DNA of 64,000 nucleotides from Mitsuaria sp. 7 (GCF_001653795.1 NZ_CP011514.1:2216976-2280975), one strand, 5' to 3'. Counted from the stretch's first letter, positions 26,095-35,260 are shown. Numbers and translations are program-made. The notes: generated by a model from the letters alone, not told the origin.

Positions 26095-26523
26095 TCAGCG
26101 CGATGGAGAAGGCGCCGAGGCGCCCTTCCCCGCGGCGCGCACCGCCGCGAGCTCGCGGGTGAGCCAGGTCTTGCTCTCGACCGGCGCCGCGCCGCCGCAG
26201 CGCACCAGATACGGCTTGCCGCTCATGCTGCTCTTCGAGGCACCCAGGTCGATGAACTGCTCCGCGGTCTTCACGAGGTTCTTGTCCTCGAGGTAGCTCA
26301 GCTTGCGCTCGAGGTGGGACTTCGCCTCGGCGGCCGAATGCCAGTCGCCGTTGCGGTTGAACTCGCACGACGAGGCCGTCAACTTGCCGAAGAGCGCCGT
26401 GACCTCGGCCTTCGCGGCCGGCGGCAGCGGCTCGGCCGATGCGCGCATCGGCACGGCCACACAGGCGGCCATGACAGCGGCAGAAGCGGCGGCGAGCCGG
26501 ACGGGAAGCGGGAGAGCACGCAT
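26095..26523 (-). CDS. DUF5329 family secreted protein
   Basis: A 142-aa protein with a signal peptide (about residues 1-29, ending ASA|EP). The mature domain 'SCEFNRNGDWHSAAEAKSHL', then 'AEQFIDLGASKSSMSGKPY' and 'VRCGG', matches the DUF5329 pattern. Two cysteines probably pair in the periplasm. It ends seven bases from the AmpC gene on the other strand. Function is unknown. Confidence 0.87.
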   Translation of the reverse strand: MRALPLPVRLAAASAAVMAACVAVPMRASAEPLPPAAKAEVTALFGKLTASSCEFNRNGDWHSAAEAKSHLERKLSYLEDKNLVKTAEQFIDLGASKSSMSGKPYLVRCGGAAPVESKTWLTRELAAVRAAGKGASAPSPSR

Positions 26524-26573
26524 GGGCCATGGACGTCGTTGATGGGGACCCGCGATGTTGCCATGCGGCGCGA

Positions 26574-26999
26574 TCAGGCCTTCTTCCCTACCGGCACGGC
26601 ACCGTCGAGCGTCGCCGCGATGAAGCCGTTCGCCTCCAGGCAATCGCCGCGCGACCAGCCTTCGGTGAAGGCCTGGGCGAGGCGCTGGAGCTCCACGTCC
26701 TGCGCATCGAGCTCGGTGCGCATGCGGGCGATCTCCTCGCGCCGCCGCTGCAGGCTGGCGAGCACCAGTTCCTTCGGCACCCTGCCGTCGCCCTGCGCGA
26801 ACGCCTGTCTCAGGCTGTCCAGCGTGAAACCCAGCCGCTGCGCGAGCTGGATGACCTGCAGCCGCTCCAGCGCGTCGGTGCCGTAGTCGCGGTACCCGTT
26901 GAGCCCGCGCGCGCCTTCCGGCAGCAGCCCGCTCGCCTCGTAGAACCGGATCGCCGAGGTCTTGATGCCGATCCGTTTCGCCAGTTCTCCGATGCGCAT
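26574..26999 (-). CDS. MerR family transcriptional regulator
   Basis: A 141-aa regulator with the MerR opening 'MRIGELAKRIGIKTSAIRFY' and 'EASGLL', then a dimerising coiled coil. No conserved metal-binding cysteines near the C-terminus are seen (only one Cys), so it probably senses an organic or electrophilic signal. It is divergent from an Old Yellow Enzyme gene, and the gap holds a typical MerR-type promoter with a 19-bp spacer. A longer start at 27011 is less likely. Confidence 0.93.
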   Translation of the reverse strand: MRIGELAKRIGIKTSAIRFYEASGLLPEGARGLNGYRDYGTDALERLQVIQLAQRLGFTLDSLRQAFAQGDGRVPKELVLASLQRRREEIARMRTELDAQDVELQRLAQAFTEGWSRGDCLEANGFIAATLDGAVPVGKKA

Positions 27000-27020
27000 C
27001 CCCGACTCCATGAAAAGCGC

Positions 27021-27051
27021 TTGACCTTCAAGCCAGCTTGAAGCTTACGCT
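27021..27051 (+). promoter_or_regulatory. MerR-type promoter and operator
   Basis: TTGACC (27021-27026) and TACGCT (27046-27051) are 19 bp apart, the stretched spacing that MerR proteins untwist. Within it CTTCAAG (27026-27032) and CTTGAAG (27037-27043) form a perfect dyad around CCAG. It drives the Old Yellow Enzyme gene at 27081; the adjacent MerR protein is the likely activator. Confidence 0.8.
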
Positions 27052-27080
27052 GCCGGCATTCCTGAACTCAAGCCCGGACC

Positions 27081-28340
27081 ATGTCGACCGAATCGTCCCC
27101 CGCCCTCCATGACCCGCTGGTCCTGCCCAACGGCCAGACGCTGAAGAACCGCATCGCGAAGGCCGCGATGGAGGAGGCGCTCGCCGAGGCCGGCCAACTG
27201 CCCGGCATCGGCAGCCAGCGGCTCTACCGTCGCTGGGCCGAAGGCGGCGCGGGCCTGCTCATCACCGGCAACGTGATGGTCGCGCCCGATGCCTTGACCG
27301 GCCCCGGCGGTCTGGTGCTCGAAGCCGGCACGCCACGCGCGCCCTACGAGGCCTGGGCCCGCGCGGCACATGCGGGCGGCGCGCGGATCTGGATGCAGAT
27401 CAACCATCCGGGCCGGCAGGTGTTCGCGGCGCTCGGCAACCCGGGCTATGCGCCGTCCGAGGTCGCCTTGGACATGGGCAAGCACGGCAAGCTCTTCGCG
27501 CCGGTCCGCGCGCTGACCGGGCCGGAGATCGCCGTCATCGTCCGCCGCTTCGCCGACACCGCGCGCGCGGCCCGCGAGGCCGGCTTCGACGGCGTGCAGA
27601 TCCACGCGGCGCATGGCTACCTGCTCTCGCAGTTCCTGTCGCCGCTGGCCAACCGGCGCACCGACGGCTACGGCGGCGCCATCGCGCATCGCGCCCGCCT
27701 GCTCCTCGAGGTCGTGCGTGCCGTCAAGGCGGTCGGCGGGCCGGACTTCGCCGTCGCGGTCAAGCTCAACAGCGCCGACTTCCAGCGCGGCGGTTTCGAC
27801 GAGGCCGACGCCCGCGCGGTCGTGGGCCTGCTCAATGCCGAGGGCATCGACCTGCTGGAGCTCTCCGGCGGCAGCTACGAGAGTCCGGCCATGCAGGGCC
27901 GCACAGCCGACGGACGCACGCTGGGGCGCGAGGCCTACTTCCTGGCGTTCGCGCAAGACCTGGCACGGCTTGCCCACATGCCGGTGATGACGACCGGCGG
28001 GATCCGCCGGCGCGCCATCGCCGAACACGTGCTCGCGAGCGGCATCGCGGTGGTGGGCCTGGGCACCGCCCTCGCCTACGAGCCGGACCTGCCCCGGCGC
28101 TGGACGACGGCGGAGGCCGTGGCCCAGCCCGTCGCCGTGAACTGGAAGAACAAGGCGATCGGCGGCCTGGCGATGATGGCGCTGGCACGACGCCAGTTGC
28201 GGCGCATGGCGGACGGCGCCGCGCCGACGCGGCATGTCTCGCCGTTCTTCACGCTGGTGCTGGACCAGTGGCGGGCCTCGCGGCTGAAGCGGCGCTATCT
28301 GCGCTGGCGGCAGGACGCGGCGACGCCGGCGCGACAATGA
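27081..28340 (+). CDS. NADH:flavin oxidoreductase (Old Yellow Enzyme family)
   Basis: A 419-aa FMN TIM-barrel enzyme. 'LPNGQTLKNRIAKAAMEEALA' starts the barrel; 'GFDGVQIHAAHGYLLSQFLSP' and 'NRRTDGYGG' are the OYE/2,4-dienoyl-CoA reductase signatures, and 'MTTGGIRRR' holds the phosphate-binding end. It lacks the C-terminal Fe-S and Rossmann domains of dienoyl-CoA reductases. It likely reduces activated alkenes with NAD(P)H, as part of an electrophile response under the divergent MerR regulator. Confidence 0.94.
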   Translation: MSTESSPALHDPLVLPNGQTLKNRIAKAAMEEALAEAGQLPGIGSQRLYRRWAEGGAGLLITGNVMVAPDALTGPGGLVLEAGTPRAPYEAWARAAHAGGARIWMQINHPGRQVFAALGNPGYAPSEVALDMGKHGKLFAPVRALTGPEIAVIVRRFADTARAAREAGFDGVQIHAAHGYLLSQFLSPLANRRTDGYGGAIAHRARLLLEVVRAVKAVGGPDFAVAVKLNSADFQRGGFDEADARAVVGLLNAEGIDLLELSGGSYESPAMQGRTADGRTLGREAYFLAFAQDLARLAHMPVMTTGGIRRRAIAEHVLASGIAVVGLGTALAYEPDLPRRWTTAEAVAQPVAVNWKNKAIGGLAMMALARRQLRRMADGAAPTRHVSPFFTLVLDQWRASRLKRRYLRWRQDAATPARQ

Positions 28341-28376
28341 AGGCTTCGCTCCCCGTCGGCCTCACGGCCGCAGTGC

Positions 28377-29990
28377 ATGTCGCCTTCGCAGACGTCCTCC
28401 CTGCCCTCCTCCCTCGGCTTGCCGGGCTTGCCGCCGCTGCTCGATGACGTGCTGCGGCAGACGGTCCGCCGGTACCGCTCGCCCGCGTTGCCAGCGACTC
28501 TGGAGAACGCGCGCGCCGTCGGAGCGGCGACCGCTCTTGCCGTGGCCATCGAACATGCACGGAGGGCGCTCGCCGCGGGAGACACGCCAGCGGACGAGGT
28601 GAAGACCTTGTTCCTCGACGCACTCGCCCAATTGATCGACGAGGCGATGCGCCCGCTCAAGGCGCACGGCAACGGCAGCAACGGCAGCAACGGCAGTGGC
28701 GACAGCAACGCAGGCCGCGAAGGCCGCGAAGGCAGCGAGGGCAGCGAGGGCAAGGACCCTCTCGAAGGCGGAGGCGATCCCGCCTTCCAGGCCATGGTCC
28801 TGCGCCACCGCTCGGCGGTGGTGCGCGAGTACGCCTCGCTCAGCGCGCACGTCGAGCGCGATCGGCGCGCCGTCCGTGCCGCGGTCAACGCCCTCGCCCA
28901 TCCCGAGAAGACGCAGCGCCGATCGCCCGGAGCGACGCGCGACGCGCTCCTGGGCCTTCATCTCGCCGCCGACGAAGGCGACTGGGCGCGGGTGTCCGAC
29001 CTCCTTCTGCCGCTGCGCGAGCTGCCGGACGTCCGCGCCGAGCCGTCGCTCCATCGCGGCGCGGAGCGCCTCGCCGGCGACGAGGCGTTGGGACGCCTGC
29101 AACGACTCGACGCGTTGTCTCCGGAGGCACTCGTGGTGCGTTATCGCGCGCTGTGGGACCGGCAAGGCCCGGTCGCAGGCAGCGCGCAGGCGGCCGCAAG
29201 CGGCGCCGGCGCCCAGCAGCGCGGCGATGCGGTGGAGGCGCTGGCCGCCGAAGCGCTCAAGGCGCTCGTCCTGCGCATGAACGCCGAAGCCGGCGCTGCG
29301 CGCTACCGGGTCGTGACGTCGCTGCGGGTTCCGCCCTCCTTCCCCGGCGACGCGCAGCGCGCGAAGAGCGAGTGGGACGTGGCGCTGCTGCGGCGCCATG
29401 ACTCCGATGAATCCAATGAGCCCGGTGGATCCGCGACGTTCGCGGCGCCAGCCCATGACTGGGACCTCTGCCTGCTCATCGAAGCCAAGGCCTCACCCGA
29501 TGCCGCGACGACCGACCTGCCCCGTCTGCTGCGCGGCTTGCGCCTGCTGGCGCAGGCCGACGTCCAGACGAGCTACGCGTTCGCCTCGGACGACGGCGAG
29601 GTGCGGCTGCGCGGCGCCTCGCTGAGCGCGCTGCCCACCGAGGAGGCCGGCCTCGCACGCGCCGTGCTCTATTGCTGCGATGGCCCCGAAGAGCGCGCAC
29701 CGCGCCTGCTCAACGCGGCGAGCCGCATGCAACTGCTGTCCGCCGAGGCCAGCCTCGACGTCGCCGCGCGACTGGAAGACGGCGCGCCGGTCGAGCCGGC
29801 GCTGCTGCTCCCGGTCTGGCGGCTGCTGCTGGAAGCCCCGGCCTTCACCTCGGTCCTGCGCCAGTACGCGACGCTGCGCGTCGTGCGCGAGCTCATGGTG
29901 CATCCGCGTGACCTGCTGGCGGCGGTGACGACGACAGCCGCGCCAGCCCTCAGTGCCGGCTCCGTCGTTCCACGAGGCCTCGATTCCTGA
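28377..29990 (+). CDS. Unknown 537-aa protein with PD-(D/E)XK-like core
   Basis: Not assigned to a named family. The N-terminal third is helical, then comes a Gly/Asn/Ser/Glu-rich spacer (about residues 98-128) coded by 9-bp repeats. Around residues 330-385 'KSEWDVALLRR' and 'WDLCLLIEAKAS' give the order D...E-x-K expected of PD-(D/E)XK nucleases, after a strand with 'RYRVVTSLRVPPSF'. Some similar proteins in Burkholderiales carry a DAHP synthase label, from memory; nothing here supports that reaction. Its end overlaps the convergent reductase gene by 41 bases. Confidence 0.8.
   Translation: MSPSQTSSLPSSLGLPGLPPLLDDVLRQTVRRYRSPALPATLENARAVGAATALAVAIEHARRALAAGDTPADEVKTLFLDALAQLIDEAMRPLKAHGNGSNGSNGSGDSNAGREGREGSEGSEGKDPLEGGGDPAFQAMVLRHRSAVVREYASLSAHVERDRRAVRAAVNALAHPEKTQRRSPGATRDALLGLHLAADEGDWARVSDLLLPLRELPDVRAEPSLHRGAERLAGDEALGRLQRLDALSPEALVVRYRALWDRQGPVAGSAQAAASGAGAQQRGDAVEALAAEALKALVLRMNAEAGAARYRVVTSLRVPPSFPGDAQRAKSEWDVALLRRHDSDESNEPGGSATFAAPAHDWDLCLLIEAKASPDAATTDLPRLLRGLRLLAQADVQTSYAFASDDGEVRLRGASLSALPTEEAGLARAVLYCCDGPEERAPRLLNAASRMQLLSAEASLDVAARLEDGAPVEPALLLPVWRLLLEAPAFTSVLRQYATLRVVRELMVHPRDLLAAVTTTAAPALSAGSVVPRGLDS
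28667..28755. repeat. Coding 9-bp microsatellite
   Basis: Two adjoining 9-bp repeat tracts, GGCAGCAAC-type and then GGCCGCGAA/GGCAGCGAG-type, encode the Asn-Gly-Ser and Glu-Gly-Arg/Ser spacer of the 537-aa protein. Being multiples of three, length changes would keep the frame. Confidence 0.75.
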
Positions 29991-30951
29991 GGGCGACGAG
30001 GCCCAGGATCGTGTCGATGAAAGGCACCTCGACGCCGACATGCTGCGCGATCTCGGAGACCGATCGCACGATGGTGTCCACCTCCAGCGGGCGTCCGGAT
30101 TCGACGTCCTGAAGCATCGAGGTCTTGAAGGCGCCGAGCCGCTGCGTGGCGGCGATCCGCTCGGCGACGGTCATGCCGATGTCGATCCCGATCCGCTCCC
30201 CCACCTGCTGGGCCTCGCGCATGAGGTTCTCGATCAGGCGGCGCGTCAACGGACTTCCCAGGAGCTCGTCGGTCGTGGCCAGCGTCAGGGCGCTGGTCGG
30301 ATTCAAGGCGAGGTTGCCCCACAGCTTGGCCCAGACCTCGCGGCGGATGTTCCCGCTGGTCGACACCTGGAAGCGCGCATGCCGGAGCAGCGCCGCCACC
30401 GCCTCGGCACCGTCCACGTTGCCCCCGTCCGGCGCGCCCACGATGAGCCGGCGCTCGGCGCCCGGCACCACGCGGCCGTGGGCGTCCAGGGACGACGAGA
30501 GATAGACGACGCAGCCCAGGCACTGGGCCGGCGGCAACGCGCGCGACACCGCCCCGTCGGGATCCACGGACTGCAGCCGCAGCGGCGAACCGTCGCCGCC
30601 GCGTCCTCCGAAGAACCACCAGGGGATGCCGTTCATCAGGGACACGATCAGGGTCCCGGGCCCGATCAGCGGCGCCAGCGTCGGCGCCAGCGACGGCAGC
30701 GCGATGCTCTTGGTGCAGAGGAAGACCACGTCCTGCTCGCCGAGCTCGGACGCGCGCCCCACCACACGGGGCGTCTTCACGTTCTCCTTGCCGCCGGGCT
30801 CCACCAGTACCAGGCCATGGGTCCTGATCTGCTGCTCCCGGCGCTGATGGGCGAGCAAGCTGGTCGCTATGCCGGCGTCGAGCAGGCTGTGGGCGAGCAG
30901 TCCGCCGACGGCACCGGGCCCGACCACGCACACGCGCAAGCCTGTGGTCAT
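29950..30951 (-). CDS. Ketopantoate reductase (ApbA/PanE) family protein
   Basis: A 333-aa NADP-dependent reductase-like protein. The Rossmann start 'VCVVGPGAVGGLLAHSLLDAG' is followed by 'VVFLCTKS' and 'LIVSLMNGIPWWFF'. The C-terminal domain has 'EVWAKLWGNLALNPTSALT', with the conserved catalytic Lys and Asn, and 'KTSMLQDVESGRPLEVDTI'. Family members reduce 2-dehydropantoate for pantothenate or act on related 2-keto acids. The start is uncertain: ATG 31002 adds a Ser/Asp repeat leader and 31170 more still. Whether it is the true PanE is unclear. Confidence 0.9.
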   Translation of the reverse strand: MTTGLRVCVVGPGAVGGLLAHSLLDAGIATSLLAHQRREQQIRTHGLVLVEPGGKENVKTPRVVGRASELGEQDVVFLCTKSIALPSLAPTLAPLIGPGTLIVSLMNGIPWWFFGGRGGDGSPLRLQSVDPDGAVSRALPPAQCLGCVVYLSSSLDAHGRVVPGAERRLIVGAPDGGNVDGAEAVAALLRHARFQVSTSGNIRREVWAKLWGNLALNPTSALTLATTDELLGSPLTRRLIENLMREAQQVGERIGIDIGMTVAERIAATQRLGAFKTSMLQDVESGRPLEVDTIVRSVSEIAQHVGVEVPFIDTILGLVALRNRGLVERRSRH

Positions 30952-31197
30952 CGTCGGGTGGGAGTCGGAGGCGGAGTCGGAATCGGCGTCGGAGTGGGGC
31001 ATCTTCTTGGCGGGCGAGGAGGCGCGATGGCCGCGGCGATTCTGCGGGAGCACACGTACGGGCCGCGTTAAAACGGGAGCACGAAACGCTTGCGACGCTA
31101 CCCGTTTAGAGGGATGTCGATCAGCCCCGAGCGCAGGGCGAGCGGCGCCCTGTCGAATGCGTCCACCCACCGGCCCGCAGGGCCCCGACGCGATTGG

Positions 31198-34197
31198 TCA
31201 TTTGACGTCGGACCGGACGGAGGACCCGTTGCCGTCGCCTTCTTCCTCCGCAGTGGAATCGAAGGATTCTCCCGGCCGCATGTCGAGCGCCTCCGAGGCG
31301 CCCGGCATGCGGATCCCGTCGAGCAACCGCGCGAAGACCTCCACCTCTTCCAGACGCGGCGGCCATGCGGTCCCGAACAGCGCCACGTGCTGCGTGATGA
31401 AACGCGCCGCTTCCTCGCCCAGGGGGGCGTCTCCGGCGTCAGGGAACGCCGGCGCGTGGTCGACGGAATCAGTCTCCAGCGACGAGCGCAACCGCGCCAG
31501 CCAAGCGGGGCCCAACGCCTCGTGCAAAGCGCCCAGGGCCACGAGCTGCGGCGCCGCCAGCCGTCGATTGGGCCCGGCGCGCGAGGCTTCCACTGCCGAG
31601 GCCGATGCCACGTCGTCACCCTTCACGCGGAGACGGCGCAGCCGCGCACGCAGGTCGTCGAGCAGCGTGCGATCGCGTTCCTCGCCCTGCTGGAGCATCT
31701 CGAAATAGCGCAGCTTGTTGCCGAAGCGCTTCACCGCGCGCGGCGTGTGGGCGGACTCGCGGACCAGCTCGGTCCAGACCTTGAGCGCGTCGCGGAAGTC
31801 CTTGGAGTCGGTGGCCTCGCGATGGCGCCGGCTCGCCGCGCGCAGGAGCAGCAGTCCCGCCAGCGCGGCGCCCGAGTTCAGCACGCCGGCGACGATCCAG
31901 GCGTCCGCATGACTGCGCGCGCCGGCTTGCACGAGCACCCTCCCCGCAGGCTGTGCGGGGGAGCGTCCCCAGGCGAGCGCGGGGTCGGACGCCGTGAGAC
32001 CCGGGGGCGGCGCTTGTTCCGACGTGGACGCATGCGCCCGATCCTGTCCCTGCTCCTTGCCCGGCGCATCGGGGCGCAGCAGCACCCCCAGGCTCACGCC
32101 TGCCGCCACCGCGACCGCGAGCGCCAGCCACATCGCGTGGCGGCGGATCCCCGCCATCGCCGCCCCCCGCCAGGATGACGCCGGCGCAGTTTCGGAATCG
32201 TCGGTCAGCAGCCGCCACGCCTCGTACGACTGCGCGGTGGGCACCTTGATCTCCAGGTTGATCAGCTTCTGCAGATAGTTGGCCGCATAGGCCAGTCGCT
32301 GCTCGCGCGCGGCCTGCTCGGGATCGGCGTTGGCCGCCGAGGCGGCGGCGCTCGCCAGTTCCCTGGCGATGCGCTCGAACGCGATCGCGAGCGCGGCCTG
32401 CACCTTGTCGGTCGCCATGCCGAAGAGCACGAAGCACTGCCCCGACGAGGTCAGGAAGTTCACCGCTTCCATGATCTCCAGCACGGCCTCGGGCCGGCAG
32501 CGGTCGAGGTCGTCGACGACAACGACGACACGCTCGGGCAGCGCATGGGAGACCTCGCCGAACTGCTCGGCGAAACGCGTGCGGAAACTGTTCTGCTCGG
32601 CGGCGAGCCGGGGCTTCATGCCTTGGAGCCCGCCCGCCAGCAAAGCCGCCGGATCGGCGCCGAAGGCCGTCAGCGCCTTGCGCAACGCGGCCAACGTGGT
32701 GCCCGCGACCGTCAGCAACGCGAGCCACTCCGCCCACGGCAATGGCGGCGCGTTCGTGGATGCCGTGGTGGATGCCGTCGTGGATGCCGTCGTGGACGCA
32801 GGCGTCGGCTCATCCGTCGACGAGGCCGTGGCCTTCGGCGACGCCTGTTCCGTGAGCGATCCCAGCGCCTGCCCGATGCGCTGGAGCATCCGCGTCTCCG
32901 CCGCCGGGTCGTTCATCCCCACGTGCAGCGTCACGAGCGCCGCCACCGCCGCACACAACAGCACCGTGAACACCCCATGCTTGCGCGAGCGCAGCCACAG
33001 CAGGCGCAGGCGGAAGCCGATCCCGTCGAGGCTGAGCCACGGCGGCAACGCCTGCTTGCTCAAGGCGCCCAGCAGCGCGGCGAAGAGGTGATCCTCCTTC
33101 TGGTGGTGCCAGGCGTTGAACCAGATCGGCCGCGTGCCGTGCTTGCGCAGATCTGCGCAGACGAGGCCCATCAGCGAACTCTTGCCCGAGCCCCAGTCGC
33201 CGGTGATGGCGAGCGTCAGCGGCGGCTCGGTCGCCGGATTGCGCAGGAAGCGGGAGATGCCCGCGGCGAGCGGCTCGAAGTTGAGCCGGTCCTGCTTAGG
33301 ATCGGTCAGCGCCGCGTCCGTGGCAGGCGTGTCGGCCATGCCCGCCACACCGCCCGCGGCGCGACTGGCCTGCGTGAACTGCCGCCAGGCGCGCAGGAAC
33401 ACCGGCACCGACAGCAGCAGGGCGAGGCAGTACCAGGGGGCCGGATAACGCGCATAGACCCGGGGATCGCGCCAGCTGCGACCGCCGTCGCGCGAGGTCA
33501 GCAGCATGCCGCCATCGCCGACGGCCCAGCCCCGCAGGCCGCCTGCACCGATGTAGCCCGCACGCAGGCCCGCAGGCAGCGGCATCGGCGGTTGCAGGGA
33601 TCGCCGCGGACGATCCATCGCCGCCCGGGCGTCCGCCGTGCCGAGGTCGCCAGGCTCCCACGACGCACCGCCGTTGCTGGTCCGGATCACGCGCGTGCCG
33701 CCGGTGTCCATCGCCCAGGCCTTCATGCCGTCGGCGCCGACGTGCAGCAGACCCAGGCCCGCGGCGGCGCCCGTCGTCTGGCGGCGCCAGGTCTTGCCGC
33801 CATCGTCCGTGCGCAGCACCGAGCCGCTCCGGCCCAGCGCCCAGCCGCGCTCATCGTCGTCAGAGAAGCCGACGCTCGTCAGCGGGTCGAGGGCCTGTCG
33901 CGTTGCCAGCGGCCCCGACGACCCCGACGCCCTCGAATATTCGGACAGCGCGTTTTCGGACGCCGCGTCCCCGCTGACATCGGGCAGGCGGAGGAACGCG
34001 TTGCGCTCGACGGGAAGACGCCACCAGTCCCAGAGGCCGCGGTCCGCGCGCGTGACCGCGAGTGCGGAGTCCACCGGCCCGGGCGGCTGCAACAACGCCG
34101 CGGCGCTGGCCACGACGCACCACATCAGACCGGTCCACAGCCAGACGCGGCCACCGCGGCGATGCGTCACAGGCGATCCGGCGGAAGGCGCTTCCAT
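31198..34197 (-). CDS. KAP P-loop NTPase fused to Ycf48/BNR-type repeats
   Basis: A 999-aa membrane protein. A first membrane helix (residues 16-36) leads to a region with three Ycf48/BNR-like repeats (about 118-139, 159-181, 222-244), each with a 'GWA...G' strand and a 'T-DGG-(K/A/R)-(T/S)W' turn. A second helix (254-270) then leads to a KAP NTPase. Walker A GDWGSGKSS is at 333-341, more helices lie near 407-425, and Walker B 'VVVVVDDLDRC' is at about 557-567. A late helix pair is near 720 and 800. KAP proteins are linked to membrane-bound complexes and phage defence. The periplasmic repeats suggest a sensor domain. An STTA repeat (466-481) is coded by 12-bp units. Confidence 0.85.
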   Translation of the reverse strand: MEAPSAGSPVTHRRGGRVWLWTGLMWCVVASAAALLQPPGPVDSALAVTRADRGLWDWWRLPVERNAFLRLPDVSGDAASENALSEYSRASGSSGPLATRQALDPLTSVGFSDDDERGWALGRSGSVLRTDDGGKTWRRQTTGAAAGLGLLHVGADGMKAWAMDTGGTRVIRTSNGGASWEPGDLGTADARAAMDRPRRSLQPPMPLPAGLRAGYIGAGGLRGWAVGDGGMLLTSRDGGRSWRDPRVYARYPAPWYCLALLLSVPVFLRAWRQFTQASRAAGGVAGMADTPATDAALTDPKQDRLNFEPLAAGISRFLRNPATEPPLTLAITGDWGSGKSSLMGLVCADLRKHGTRPIWFNAWHHQKEDHLFAALLGALSKQALPPWLSLDGIGFRLRLLWLRSRKHGVFTVLLCAAVAALVTLHVGMNDPAAETRMLQRIGQALGSLTEQASPKATASSTDEPTPASTTASTTASTTASTNAPPLPWAEWLALLTVAGTTLAALRKALTAFGADPAALLAGGLQGMKPRLAAEQNSFRTRFAEQFGEVSHALPERVVVVVDDLDRCRPEAVLEIMEAVNFLTSSGQCFVLFGMATDKVQAALAIAFERIARELASAAASAANADPEQAAREQRLAYAANYLQKLINLEIKVPTAQSYEAWRLLTDDSETAPASSWRGAAMAGIRRHAMWLALAVAVAAGVSLGVLLRPDAPGKEQGQDRAHASTSEQAPPPGLTASDPALAWGRSPAQPAGRVLVQAGARSHADAWIVAGVLNSGAALAGLLLLRAASRRHREATDSKDFRDALKVWTELVRESAHTPRAVKRFGNKLRYFEMLQQGEERDRTLLDDLRARLRRLRVKGDDVASASAVEASRAGPNRRLAAPQLVALGALHEALGPAWLARLRSSLETDSVDHAPAFPDAGDAPLGEEAARFITQHVALFGTAWPPRLEEVEVFARLLDGIRMPGASEALDMRPGESFDSTAEEEGDGNGSSVRSDVK
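32756..32803. repeat. Coding 12-bp tandem repeat in the KAP gene
   Basis: Four units of GTGGATGCCGTC (first and last with changes) encode the Thr/Ala/Ser linker between membrane helix and Walker B. The frame is kept if copies change. Confidence 0.8.
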
Positions 34198-34319
34198 GGC
34201 GGGCAACGGAGGGGCGATCCCCACCGTATATCCCGAGCCCTGCGATGACGCATCACCAATTCGGATGACCCCGCGCCGCCGCACAATCCACGCGATCCGA
34301 CCCACGAGAAAGCTCTCGC

Positions 34320-35246
34320 ATGCGCTTCGCCACGACCCGAATCCACCCCCTCCGCACGGCGCTCGCCGCGCTCATCGCGGTGGGTTCGACGATGTCCACA
34401 GGCTCGATGGCCCAAGTCGCCCCGGCGGCCTCGGCGGCATCCGCCGTCGAGCCGCCGATCATCGGCCGCGAAGGCGTGACCGCCACCTTGTGGTTCCAGA
34501 CCGCCGTGGAGCGGCAAGCCGCCACGCTCGCCGTCTACCGCGCCGCGACCGCCCGCCTCCCCGCCGCCCGCAAGGCCACGCGCGAGACCGCGTCGCTCGA
34601 GCAGGCCGAGCAAGGCGGCTTCGCCCGCAAGCCCCCGGCGATAGTGCTGGACGTCGACGAGACAGTCGTCGACAACTCGCCCTATGAGGCGTGGCGGATA
34701 CTCGCCGGCAAGCCCTACGACAGCACGTCGTGGGCGGCCTGGGTGGCCTCCGCGCAGGCGACGGCGATCCCGGGCGCGCCGGAGTTCATCGCGCGCGCTC
34801 GCGCCCTCGGATTCCGCGTCGTTTTCGTCACCAACCGGACCTGCCCCGCCAATGGTCCCTATGGTGCCGATGGCGTTCATGTCTCGTGCCCGCAGAAGGC
34901 GCAGACGCTCGCGAACCTGGAGCGGGTGCTCGGCCGTGCCGTCGCCCCCGACGACCTGATGTTGCGCGGCGATCGCGCCGACTGGGCCGAGTCCGACAAG
35001 AGCGCCAGGCGCCTTGCGGTCGCGCGCACGCATCGCATCGCCATGCTCGTCGGCGACGACCTCAACGACTTCGTGCCGCGCGCGAAGTACGTCCCGCAGG
35101 ACCACGCGACACGCTGGGGCCTCACCTGGGTGCCGATTCCCAATCCGACTTATGGATCCTGGGGCGACTCGCTGACACTGCCGCAGCGCTATGACGCGCT
35201 GAAGCCCTGGAGCGGCCCGGCCGCCGTCGAATCCGCCACCCGTTGA
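34320..35246 (+). CDS. HAD acid phosphatase, class B/e(P4) type
   Basis: A 308-aa secreted phosphatase. After a signal peptide (about residues 1-33), the HAD motif I 'VLDVDETVVDN' gives the DxDxT nucleophile. 'FRVVFVTNRT' is motif II, and 'LVGDDLNDF' supplies the acidic metal ligands. The spacing and 'KPYDSTSWAAWV' match the class C/e(P4) acid phosphatases that dephosphorylate nucleotides outside the inner membrane. No lipobox cysteine is seen. It is divergent from the KAP gene with a 122-base gap. Confidence 0.9.
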   Translation: MRFATTRIHPLRTALAALIAVGSTMSTGSMAQVAPAASAASAVEPPIIGREGVTATLWFQTAVERQAATLAVYRAATARLPAARKATRETASLEQAEQGGFARKPPAIVLDVDETVVDNSPYEAWRILAGKPYDSTSWAAWVASAQATAIPGAPEFIARARALGFRVVFVTNRTCPANGPYGADGVHVSCPQKAQTLANLERVLGRAVAPDDLMLRGDRADWAESDKSARRLAVARTHRIAMLVGDDLNDFVPRAKYVPQDHATRWGLTWVPIPNPTYGSWGDSLTLPQRYDALKPWSGPAAVESATR

Positions 35247-35260
35247 GCGAAAGAGTCTCC

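Noticed and set aside
32545..34248. 567-aa plus-strand frame
   Set aside because: Antisense to the KAP NTPase; Arg-rich and without motifs.
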